Shown piece by piece: positions 57,560-64,000 of a stretch of 64,000 bases of DNA. The translations under genes were made by a program, and so were the position numbers. The notes beneath the pieces were generated by a model. That model made no database searches and was not told the origin of the DNA. It was given only the letters and a program-made list of their open reading frames with translations. The DNA lies in contig NZ_BSTT01000003.1 in assembly GCF_030269685.1 (NCBI RefSeq), positions 124,001 to 188,000 of the forward strand. The letters are read 5' to 3'. Positions within the stretch are counted from its first letter, which is position 1, and the number at the start of each line of letters is the position of its first letter. This DNA is from Actinomycetospora sp. NBRC 106378 (GTDB lineage: Bacteria; Actinomycetota; Actinomycetes; Mycobacteriales; Pseudonocardiaceae).

Positions 57560-59194
57560 GTGACCGCCCCGCCCGTGACCCGCCGGCGGAGCACCCTGGC
57601 CGGTCAGGCGCTGGCCCTGCAGCTCGGCGTCGTGGCCCTGGTGCTCGTGGCCGTGGCGGCGGTCAGCGTCACGCAGTCCCTCGCGGCGTTCACGCGCACC
57701 GAGAGCCGCCGGGTCCTCGCGGTCGCCGAGGACGTCGCCGTGGACGGGGTGGTTCGCCAGGCCCTCGCCGCGCCCACGGTCTCGCCCCGCAACCCGGTGA
57801 CGGCCGTCGCCGACGGGGCCCGGGCGGTCTCGGGGACCTCGGCGGTCGTGGTCGCCGACGCCGGGCTGCGGGTCGTGACCGCGACCGACCTGGCTCTCGT
57901 CGGCCTGCCTCTCCCCGTCGCCGACGCCGACGGTGGGGACCCGAGCCGGGTGGCCGAGGGGCGGAGCTGGACCGGGTACCTCCGGCTCGTCCCCGACGGC
58001 CCGCTCGCGGTCGCGGCACAGGTCCCCGTGCTCGCGTCCGACGGCCGGCAGCTCGGCGCGGTCGCGGTGACCAGCGACCTGCCGGGCGTCCTGCCCCGTC
58101 TCGTGGCGTCGGCCCCCGACCTGCTGACCTATCTCGGGCTCGCCACCGCCCTCGGGGTCGTGGGGTCGCTCCTGCTCGCACGCCGGGTGAAGCGGCAGAC
58201 GCTCGGCCTGGAACCACGGGAGATCACGGCCCTGGTGCAGCAGCGCGAGGCGATGCTGCTCGGGATCCGGGAGGGCGTGCTCGGCGTGGACGCGGACGGG
58301 CGGGTGGTCCTGGTCAACGACACCGCCCGCGAGCTGCTGGACCTGCCCGCCGGGGCCGTCGGGCGCACCCTCGCCGAGCTCGGCGTCGACCCGGAGGTCC
58401 GGGCGGTGCTGAGCGGCCCCGGGCGCGTCACCGAGGACGCGGTGATCCCGCGGGCCGACGCCGTCGTCGTCGCGAACCGGCGCCCCTTCCTCGTGGACGG
58501 GACGGTGCGGGGCTGGGTGACGACCCTGCGCGACCGCACCGAGCTCGCCGCCCTGCAGCGCGAGCTCGGCACCACGCGGGGAACGACCGAGACGCTGCGC
58601 GCCCAGGCGCACGAGTTCTCCAACCGGCTCCACACGATCTCCGGGCTCATCGAGATCGGGGAGTACGACGAGGTGGTCCGCTACGTCGGCACCCTCCAGG
58701 GCTCCGCGGAGGACGACGCCGCGGTGACCGGCCGGGTCGGAGACCCCTCGCTCGCGGCCCTGCTCGTGGCGAAGGCGCGGCTGGCCCGCGAGCGCGGCGT
58801 CGTCCTGGAGGTCACGGGCTCGCTCGGCCGGGTCTCCGACGACCTGTCGGCGGACCTGGTCACGGTGGTCGGCAACCTGGTCGACAACGCGTTGGACGCC
58901 CTGGCCGCGGGGACGGTCACCGTCGAGCTCGCGGAGCCCGACGGCACGGTCGAGGTCCGGGTGGCCGACACCGGACCCGGCGTCGCGACCGACCCGCCGG
59001 ACGCGGTGTTCGGGCGCGGGGTCTCCACCAAGGGTGACGGCCGCGGCATCGGGCTGGCCCTGGTCCGCGCGGTGTGCGTCCGTCGCGGCGGCGCGGTCGC
59101 GGTGCGGTCGCGGCCGGGGGAGGGTGCGGTGTTCACGGCGCGGCTGCCGAGGGAGAGGACAGCGGATGACCGGCGGGTCGGCGCCGGGCGATGA
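57560..59194 (+). CDS. Sensor histidine kinase, CitA/DcuS type
   Basis: GTG 57560; 544 residues. Membrane helix 1 (about residues 18-38), an extracytoplasmic PAS-like sensor with VSPRNPVTAVADGARAVSG and VVVADAGLRVVTATD, then helix 2 (about 192-212). A cytoplasmic PAS domain follows (LGIREGVLGVDADGRVVLVN). The phosphoacceptor His is in LRAQAHEFSNRLHTISGLIE, the form specific to the CitA/DcuS family. The ATPase domain has NLVDNALDAL, VADTGPGV and GRGVSTKGDGRGIGLALV. It likely senses a di- or tricarboxylate. It overlaps the response regulator gene by 29 bases and lies next to an orphan TctC gene. Confidence 0.94.
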   Translation: MTAPPVTRRRSTLAGQALALQLGVVALVLVAVAAVSVTQSLAAFTRTESRRVLAVAEDVAVDGVVRQALAAPTVSPRNPVTAVADGARAVSGTSAVVVADAGLRVVTATDLALVGLPLPVADADGGDPSRVAEGRSWTGYLRLVPDGPLAVAAQVPVLASDGRQLGAVAVTSDLPGVLPRLVASAPDLLTYLGLATALGVVGSLLLARRVKRQTLGLEPREITALVQQREAMLLGIREGVLGVDADGRVVLVNDTARELLDLPAGAVGRTLAELGVDPEVRAVLSGPGRVTEDAVIPRADAVVVANRRPFLVDGTVRGWVTTLRDRTELAALQRELGTTRGTTETLRAQAHEFSNRLHTISGLIEIGEYDEVVRYVGTLQGSAEDDAAVTGRVGDPSLAALLVAKARLARERGVVLEVTGSLGRVSDDLSADLVTVVGNLVDNALDALAAGTVTVELAEPDGTVEVRVADTGPGVATDPPDAVFGRGVSTKGDGRGIGLALVRAVCVRRGGAVAVRSRPGEGAVFTARLPRERTADDRRVGAGR

Positions 59195-59876
59195 GGCCCT
59201 GCGTGTCCTGGTCGTCGACGACGACTTCATGGTGGCGAAGGTCCATGGCGGGTTCGTGGCCCGGACCCCGGGCTTCAGCCCGGTCGGCGTCGCCCACACC
59301 GGGGCGGAGGCGCTCCGCCGGGCCGTCGAGCTGCGGCCCGACCTGGTCCTGCTCGACCTCTACCTGCCCGACCGCAGCGGCCTCGAGGTGCTCGCCGACC
59401 TGCGGGGAGCCGTCCCGGACGTCGACGTCCTCATGGTGACCGCAGCCCGCGACGCGGAGACGGTGCGCGCGGCGGTACGGGGCGGCGTCGTGCACTACCT
59501 GATCAAGCCGTTCGGGTTCGAGGACCTGCGCGACCGGCTCCTGCAGTACGCGGCGGGCCGGCGGGCCCTGCCGGCCGGGCAGGCCGACCAGTCCGCCGTC
59601 GACCAGCTGTTCGGCGGCGGGCGGCCGCTCCCCGCGGTGCCGGGTCCCCGGGCGCCGTTGCCCAAGGGCCTGTCCGCGGAGACGGCCGACCTGATCGCCG
59701 CCGCGCTGCGGGCCGCCGAGGGCGACCTGTCGGCCTCGGAGACCGCGGAGCGGGTGGGCATCTCGCGGGTGAGCGCCCGCCGCTACCTGGAGTTCTTCAC
59801 CGACACCGGGCGGGCCGAGGTGCGGCTGCGGTACGGGAACGCCGGCCGGCCCGAGCGCCGGTACCGGGCCCTCTGA
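59166..59876 (+). CDS. Response regulator, CitB/DcuR type
   Basis: ATG 59166, within the kinase end; 236 residues. The receiver domain has the acidic pair in VLVVDDDFMVAKVH, the phospho-Asp in LVLLDLYLPDRSGLEVL and Lys in HYLIKPFGFEDL. The C-terminal helix-turn-helix is SASETAERVGISRVSARRYL, typical of CitB/DcuR/DpiA regulators. Partner of the preceding kinase. Targets are probably the TctC gene next to it and transport or catabolic genes outside the window. Confidence 0.95.
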   Translation: MTGGSAPGDEALRVLVVDDDFMVAKVHGGFVARTPGFSPVGVAHTGAEALRRAVELRPDLVLLDLYLPDRSGLEVLADLRGAVPDVDVLMVTAARDAETVRAAVRGGVVHYLIKPFGFEDLRDRLLQYAAGRRALPAGQADQSAVDQLFGGGRPLPAVPGPRAPLPKGLSAETADLIAAALRAAEGDLSASETAERVGISRVSARRYLEFFTDTGRAEVRLRYGNAGRPERRYRAL

Positions 59877-59892
59877 CGGGTACCCCGTCGGC

Positions 59893-60306
59893 ATGGACCT
59901 CGACCAGGCACGCGCGTACCTCCGCGAGCACCACCACGCCGTGCTCGCGACGACCCGCAGCGACGGCGCTCCGCAGCTCTCGCCCGTCGTCGTGGGGATC
60001 GACGACGAGGGCGCGGCGGTGATCAGCACCCGGGAGACCGCGGTGAAGGCGAAGAACCTCCGACGGACCCCGCGGGCGTGGGTGTGCGTCTTCCCGGACG
60101 GCTTCTTCGGCGAGTGGGCGCAGGTGGAGGGCGACGTCGAGATCGTCGACCTGCCCGCCGCCCACGAGCCGCTGCGGACGCTGTACCGCCAGGTCACCGG
60201 CTCCGAGCACGAGGACTGGGAGGACTTCGATGACGCGATGCGCCGCGAGCGGCGGGTGGCGCTGCGGATCCACCTCGACCGGGCGGGGCCGAGCGTGAGC
60301 GGCTAG
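59893..60306 (+). CDS. PPOX-class flavin/F420-dependent oxidoreductase
   Basis: ATG 59893, 16 bp after the response regulator; 137 residues. The split beta-barrel pattern begins [21 protein letters not shown] and continues [36 protein letters not shown] and [14 protein letters not shown]. This is the size and pattern of Rv1155-like enzymes of the TIGR03618 group, which use F420 or flavin. The substrate is unknown. The use of F420 is consistent with an actinobacterium. It may be cotranscribed with the two-component genes. Confidence 0.9.
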   Translation: MDLDQARAYLREHHHAVLATTRSDGAPQLSPVVVGIDDEGAAVISTRETAVKAKNLRRTPRAWVCVFPDGFFGEWAQVEGDVEIVDLPAAHEPLRTLYRQVTGSEHEDWEDFDDAMRRERRVALRIHLDRAGPSVSG

Positions 60307-60353
60307 ATAGCCTGGGTGTCTCCCACCCGACGCGACCAGGAGATTCACCGCAG

Positions 60354-62225
60354 ATGATGCGCACGCACCCCGCCGGCACGCTGCGCGCCGACCACGTCGG
60401 CGCCACCGTCACCCTCGCCGGATGGGTGGCCCGTCGCCGCGATCACGGCGGCGTGGTGTTCATCGACCTGCGCGACGCCTCCGGGGTCGTCCAGGTCGTG
60501 TTCCGCTCCGGCGAGGTCGCCGAGGCGAGCCATCGGCTGCGCGCGGAGTACTGCATCCAGGTCGTCGGCGCCGTCGAGGCCCGCCCGTCGGGCAGCGAGA
60601 ACGCCGACCTGGCCACCGGCGCGGTCGAGGTCAGCGCCACGGAGCTGACCGTCCTCTCGGAGTCCGCGCCGCTGCCGTTCCAGATGGACGAGACGCCCGG
60701 CGAGGACGTCCGGCTGCGCTACCGCTACCTGGACCTGCGCCGCGAGGGCCCGGCCCACGCGATCCGGCTCCGCTCGCGGGCCAACAAGATCGCCCGCGAC
60801 GTCCTGTCCGACCGCGACTTCGTCGAGGTCGAGACGCCCACGCTGACCCGCTCCACCCCCGAGGGCGCCCGCGACTTCCTCGTGCCGGCCCGCCTGCGCC
60901 CGGGCAGCTGGTACGCGCTGCCGCAGTCGCCGCAGCTGTTCAAGCAGCTGTTGCAGGTCGGCGGCCTGGAGCGGTACTTCCAGATCGCGCGCTGCTACCG
61001 CGACGAGGACTTCCGGGCCGACCGCCAGCCCGAGTTCACCCAGCTCGACATCGAGGCGAGCTTCGTCGACCAGGACGACGTCATCGCGCTCGGCGAGGCG
61101 ATCATCGGTGAACTGTGGTCGGAGCTCGCGGGCTACGCGCTCCCGTCGCCGGTCCCGCGCATGACCTACGCCGACGCGATGGCGCGCTACGGCTCGGACA
61201 AGCCCGACCTGCGCTTCGGCATCGAGCTCACCGAGCTCACCGACTACTTCGCCGAGACCCCGTTCCGGGTGTTCCGGGCGCCCTACGTGGGCGCGATCGT
61301 CATGCCGGGCGGCGCCTCCCAGGCCCGCCGCACGTTCGACGGCTGGCAGGAGTGGGCCAAGCAGCGTGGCGCCCGCGGCCTCGCCTACGTGCTCGTCGGC
61401 GACGACGGGGAGGTCGGCATGGGCGGCCCCGTCGCGAAGAACCTCTCCGACGCCGAGCGCGAGGGCCTCGCGAAGGCCGTCGGCGCCAACCCCGGGGACT
61501 GCATCTTCTTCGCCGCCGGGCCCCGCTCGTCGTCGCGGGCCCTGCTCGGCGCCGCGCGCGGCGAGATCGCCCGTCGTCAGGAGCTGATCGAGCCGGGCAC
61601 CTGGTCGTTCGTATGGATCGTCGACGCCCCGCTGTTCGAGGCGGCCGACGAGGCGACGGCGGCCGGCGACGTCGCGGTCGGGTCCGGGCAGTGGACCGCG
61701 GTCCACCACGCCTTCACCTCGCCGACCCCGGAGTGGATCGACCGCTTCGAGGAGGACCCGGCGCACGCCCTCGCCTACGCCTACGACCTCGTCTGCAACG
61801 GCAACGAGATCGGCGGCGGGTCCATCCGTATCCACCGGCAGGACGTCCAGGAGCGGGTGTTCGCGCTCATGGGGCTGTCGCCCGAGGAGCAGCGGGAGAA
61901 GTTCGGCTTCCTGCTCGACGCGTTCTCCTTCGGCCCGCCGCCCCACGGCGGGATCGCGTTCGGCTGGGACCGGATCTGCGCGCTGCTCGCCGGGGTGGAC
62001 TCGATCCGCGACGTCATCGCCTTCCCCAAGACCGGTGGCGGGTACGACCCGCTCACCGCCGCGCCCGCGCCGATCACCGCGCTGCAGCGCAAGGAGGCGG
62101 GGGTGGACGCCAAGCCCGCGAAGCCTGCGGAGCCGGGCCCGGGGACGCTGCCCGCCGCTCCGGTCAAGCCCCCGGAGCGGCCGGTGGACGACCCGGGCGA
62201 GGGCCCCGGCGAGCAGCCTTCCTGA
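60354..62225 (+). CDS. aspS: Aspartyl-tRNA synthetase
   Basis: ATG 60354, or ATG 60357 one codon later; 623 residues. The OB-fold anticodon domain has [19 protein letters not shown]. Class II motifs: [20 protein letters not shown], then [20 protein letters not shown] (motif 2), and [16 protein letters not shown] (motif 3). The bacterial GAD insert is present. It charges tRNA-Asp, and may also charge tRNA-Asn in organisms with GatCAB. The C-terminus ends in a Pro/Glu-rich tail of 40 residues. A TAGCCT -10 box at 60308-60313, a small 5' stem GGGTG/CACCC and AGGAG precede it. Confidence 0.97.
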   Translation: MMRTHPAGTLRADHVGATVTLAGWVARRRDHGGVVFIDLRDASGVVQVVFRSGEVAEASHRLRAEYCIQVVGAVEARPSGSENADLATGAVEVSATELTVLSESAPLPFQMDETPGEDVRLRYRYLDLRREGPAHAIRLRSRANKIARDVLSDRDFVEVETPTLTRSTPEGARDFLVPARLRPGSWYALPQSPQLFKQLLQVGGLERYFQIARCYRDEDFRADRQPEFTQLDIEASFVDQDDVIALGEAIIGELWSELAGYALPSPVPRMTYADAMARYGSDKPDLRFGIELTELTDYFAETPFRVFRAPYVGAIVMPGGASQARRTFDGWQEWAKQRGARGLAYVLVGDDGEVGMGGPVAKNLSDAEREGLAKAVGANPGDCIFFAAGPRSSSRALLGAARGEIARRQELIEPGTWSFVWIVDAPLFEAADEATAAGDVAVGSGQWTAVHHAFTSPTPEWIDRFEEDPAHALAYAYDLVCNGNEIGGGSIRIHRQDVQERVFALMGLSPEEQREKFGFLLDAFSFGPPPHGGIAFGWDRICALLAGVDSIRDVIAFPKTGGGYDPLTAAPAPITALQRKEAGVDAKPAKPAEPGPGTLPAAPVKPPERPVDDPGEGPGEQPS

Positions 62226-62251
62226 CGTCGGGTCGGCTCCGTCCGGCCGTT

Positions 62252-62296
62252 CGGTTGCGCGCTGTCGCTCCCACAACCGGTGACGCCGCGCAACCG
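62252..62296. terminator. Hairpin after aspS
   Basis: CGGTTGCGCG (62252-62261) pairs perfectly with CGCGCAACCG (62287-62296), with a 25-base loop. It lies 27 bases past the aspS stop. Confidence 0.6.
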
Positions 62297-62352
62297 GATC
62301 GTGGCTCGCCGCTCACTCACGTGCATCGATTCCGAACGGCCCGAGTTCGCGT

Positions 62353-62387
62353 TACTCGCGAGTAGTAGACGGTCCGGACGGTAAGCT
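62353..62387 (+). promoter_or_regulatory. Palindromic operator and -10 box upstream of the kinase-like gene
   Basis: TACTCGCGAGTA (62353-62364) is a perfect 12-bp palindrome of the TetR operator style. TAAGCT (62382-62387) is a -10 candidate 10 bases before ATG 62398. The palindrome would cover the -35 position and so could block transcription. Confidence 0.5.
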
Positions 62388-62397
62388 CCATCGTCTG

Positions 62398-63645
62398 ATG
62401 ACCCCGCTCACGGCCGATGACTCCGATGCTCCCTCCGTCCTCGACGCCGCCACCGGGCGCACCGACCGTTCGGTCGAGCGCACGGTCGCGCTCGCCGAGG
62501 ATCTCCTCACCCGCCGGGCGGGCGCCCGCGTGCGGCTCGCGGACGCGGAGGATCTCGGCGGGAGCAGTCGTTCGCGGGTGGTCCGGGTCCGGGTCGCGCA
62601 GAACCCGTTCTCGCTGCCTCGCACCCTCGTCGTGAAGCACTACCCGGGTGAGGCCGCGGCCTCGGAGCGGACGTCGGCGACCGAGCGCGTCGACCCGTTC
62701 CCCTACGAGGCGGCGAGCTGCCAGCTGTTCACCGCGATGCCGGCGGACGACCGCGCCACGCCGACGCTCTACGCCAACGACCCGCAGCAGCGGCTGCTCG
62801 TGCTCGAGGACCTCGGCCGCGGCTCGACGCTGGCCGACAAGCTGCACGGCGACGACCCGAAGGCGGCCGAGCGCGCCCTGCTCGGCGCCACCCGGGCCCT
62901 CGGGCGGCTGCAGGCGGCGACGGCCGCCCGCGAGGGCGACTTCGGGGCCCTGTTGCGCCGGTCCGGGGTGAAGCACTGGCGGGACCCGCTCGCCGACGAC
63001 GCCCGCTCCGCGCTCGCCGAGATCCCCGACCTGCTCGCCGGTCGCCTGCGCGTCGAGGCCGCGCCCGCGGCGGTCCAGCATGCCCGCGCCGCCGCCGGGC
63101 TGCTCGGCGGTACGCGCTACCGGGCGTTCAGCCCGTCCGAGGTGTCGCCGGAGAACTGCCTGCTGACCGGGGCGGGCGCCCGGTTCCTGGACTTCGAGTG
63201 GGGCTGCTTCCGCGACGTGGCGTTCACGGCCTCGTCGGTGCGGCTCCCGTTCCCGGGCTGGGCCGCGCCGTACGCGTTGCCGACCGGGATGGCCGAGGCG
63301 ATGACGGCGTCGTGGCAGTCGGAGGTCGCGGGGGTGTGGCCGGAGCTGGCCGACCCCGCGGTCGCCGGCCCGCGCCACCTCGCCGCGACGACGCTGTGGG
63401 TGTGGGTGTGCACCCGCTCCCTGCTGCCGGTGGTCGTCGGGGACGGCGCGGGGCCCGAGCAGGTCGTCGTCGGGCGGCCGCCCGAGCGCGCCGCCGCCGT
63501 GCTGTCCGGGTACTGGCAGCGCCTGGCGACCGACGCGACCCGCCAGCAGGAGCAGGCCGTCGTCGACCTCGCCGAGGCCGTCGTGCGTGCGCTCGCCCCC
63601 TACGGCGGGAGTTGCCCGCTACCGCTGTTCCCGGCGTTCGCCTGA
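62398..63645 (+). CDS. Aminoglycoside phosphotransferase-like kinase-fold protein
   Basis: ATG 62398; 415 residues. The kinase-like fold is suggested by LVVKHYPGE (ATP Lys), LLVLEDLGRG (hinge) and the FSPSEVSPENCLL, RFLDFEWGCFRDVAF blocks. In active APH enzymes the catalytic loop is HGDxxxxN; here it reads PSEVSPEN, with His, Gly and Asp replaced by Pro, Ser and Glu. The second metal site is kept as LDFEWG (DxD replaced by DFE, as in many APH relatives). The protein may be an active variant or a pseudokinase. Substrate unknown. It has its own palindromic promoter region and is followed by 14-bp tandem repeats. Confidence 0.72.
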   Translation: MTPLTADDSDAPSVLDAATGRTDRSVERTVALAEDLLTRRAGARVRLADAEDLGGSSRSRVVRVRVAQNPFSLPRTLVVKHYPGEAAASERTSATERVDPFPYEAASCQLFTAMPADDRATPTLYANDPQQRLLVLEDLGRGSTLADKLHGDDPKAAERALLGATRALGRLQAATAAREGDFGALLRRSGVKHWRDPLADDARSALAEIPDLLAGRLRVEAAPAAVQHARAAAGLLGGTRYRAFSPSEVSPENCLLTGAGARFLDFEWGCFRDVAFTASSVRLPFPGWAAPYALPTGMAEAMTASWQSEVAGVWPELADPAVAGPRHLAATTLWVWVCTRSLLPVVVGDGAGPEQVVVGRPPERAAAVLSGYWQRLATDATRQQEQAVVDLAEAVVRALAPYGGSCPLPLFPAFA

Positions 63646-63646
63646 G

Positions 63647-63720
63647 GGGGACCCGTCGTCCGGGACCCGTCGTCCGGGACCCGTCGTCCGGGACCCGTCG
63701 TCCGGGACCCGTCGTCCGGG
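63647..63720. repeat. 14-bp tandem repeat, five copies
   Basis: Five units of CGGGACCCGTCGTC (the first begins GGGG) run from 63647 to 63716, with a degenerate sixth starting at 63717. Each unit contains GGAC and GTCC, so units can pair as stacked hairpins between convergent genes. Confidence 0.85.
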
Positions 63721-63727
63721 ACCTGAC

Positions 63728-64000
63728 TCAGGACCCGATGAAGCGCGCGATGCGCTCCAGGGCCTGCTCGAGCTGGGGGAGCGCGGTGGCGTAGGAGCAG
63801 CGCACGTGGCCCTCGCCGGAGGGACCGAAGACGTTGCCCGGGACCACCGCGACCTTCTCCTGGGTGAGCAGGCCCTCGGCGAACTCCTCGGAGGTCATGC
63901 CGGTGGAGGCGATCGACGGGAAGACGTAGAAGGCGCCGCCGGGGACCGGGCAGGTGAGGCCCAGTTCGTCGAGGCCCTTGGAGAACAGGCGCCGACGACG
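63728..64000 (-). CDS. Class I/II PLP-dependent aminotransferase, C-terminal part (start outside window)
   Basis: The frame runs from the right edge to a TGA at 63730-63728, giving the last 90 residues. It reads LGLTCPVPGGAFYVFPSIA, then VAVVPGNVFGPSGEGHVRCS and LEQALERIARFIGS. The GGAFYVFP and VVPGxxFG..GxGHxR patterns mark the C-terminal domain of aspartate-type aminotransferases, in which the Arg binds the substrate carboxylate. The specific substrate cannot be told from this part. The gene is convergent with the kinase-like gene across the 14-bp repeats. Confidence 0.85.
   Translation of the reverse strand, partial: RRRRLFSKGLDELGLTCPVPGGAFYVFPSIASTGMTSEEFAEGLLTQEKVAVVPGNVFGPSGEGHVRCSYATALPQLEQALERIARFIGS

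Noticed and set aside
63647..63720. 14-bp repeats as a CRISPR array or replication iterons
   Set aside because: Units are directly adjacent without spacers, there are no cas or rep genes nearby, and they lie between convergent genes.

Overview
The window is chromosomal DNA from a very GC-rich actinobacterium, most likely of the order Pseudonocardiales. This is inferred from several things. GC bias is strong in every frame, and GTG starts and 1-8 bp start/stop overlaps are common. A bifunctional PriA-type HisA goes with a trp cluster that has no trpF. There is a mycobacterial-type LexA box, a Rv2578c-family radical SAM gene, the actinobacterial trp-operon membrane protein and a PPOX protein of the F420 type. 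No rRNA, tRNA, CRISPR array, phage or insertion sequence was seen. No gene-free stretch exceeds 300 bases.

Layout. 1-4876: the end of a TerC membrane protein, a LolA/RseB-like protein with an ABC ATPase and permease, and a DyP peroxidase. 4819-10196: a CLC channel with a MarR regulator, a membrane-anchored lipase, an SCO6745-like protein, a small membrane protein and a flavin oxidoreductase. 10239-16813: TypA/BipA, membrane proteins including DedA, 6-phosphogluconate dehydrogenase, a secreted GH12 glucanase and an FMN reductase. 16897-38541: a his-trp supercluster, read left to right. Its order is hisD-hisC, hisB with a small membrane gene, hisH, priA-hisF-hisI, trpE with a membrane gene, then trpC-trpB-trpA. 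Accessory modules interrupt it: an L-amino-acid-oxidase-like gene facing a tryptophan halogenase, a cupin, an XRE-cupin regulator with a thioredoxin-reductase/methyltransferase fusion, another methyltransferase, a DGPF-DGPF-ECF42 sigma module, and a LysR/EamA pair. 38603-45989: lgt and gltBD.

46071-64000: a block in a mycobacterial-like order (cyclophilin, metallo-beta-lactamase, hisS, later Rv2578c-like and aspS). Among these lie a malic enzyme, a protein built of about 30 decapeptide repeats, an acyl-CoA dehydrogenase, an orphan TctC lipoprotein next to a CitA/CitB-type two-component system, an APH-like kinase with a changed catalytic loop, and the end of an aminotransferase.

How the genes work together. 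PriA is expected to serve both histidine and tryptophan synthesis, and GltBD supplies glutamate for the HisC transamination and feeds the glutamine pool used by HisH and TrpE. The halogenase keeps the tryptophan-binding residues of PrnA/RebH. The neighbouring oxidase keeps the GAMRLP motif of L-amino acid oxidases and is coupled by overlap to hisC. Together they suggest a RebH/RebO-like module making halogenated indole-3-pyruvate inside a primary amino acid operon. The second notable locus is the radical SAM gene at 54872. It has two LexA boxes directly upstream and a 159-residue mini-intein inserted exactly in its iron-sulfur cysteine motif. Three 56-bp hairpin elements and several other inverted repeats sit between convergent genes. 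Repeated TAGGCT-like -10 boxes 6-7 bases before starts point to leaderless transcripts.
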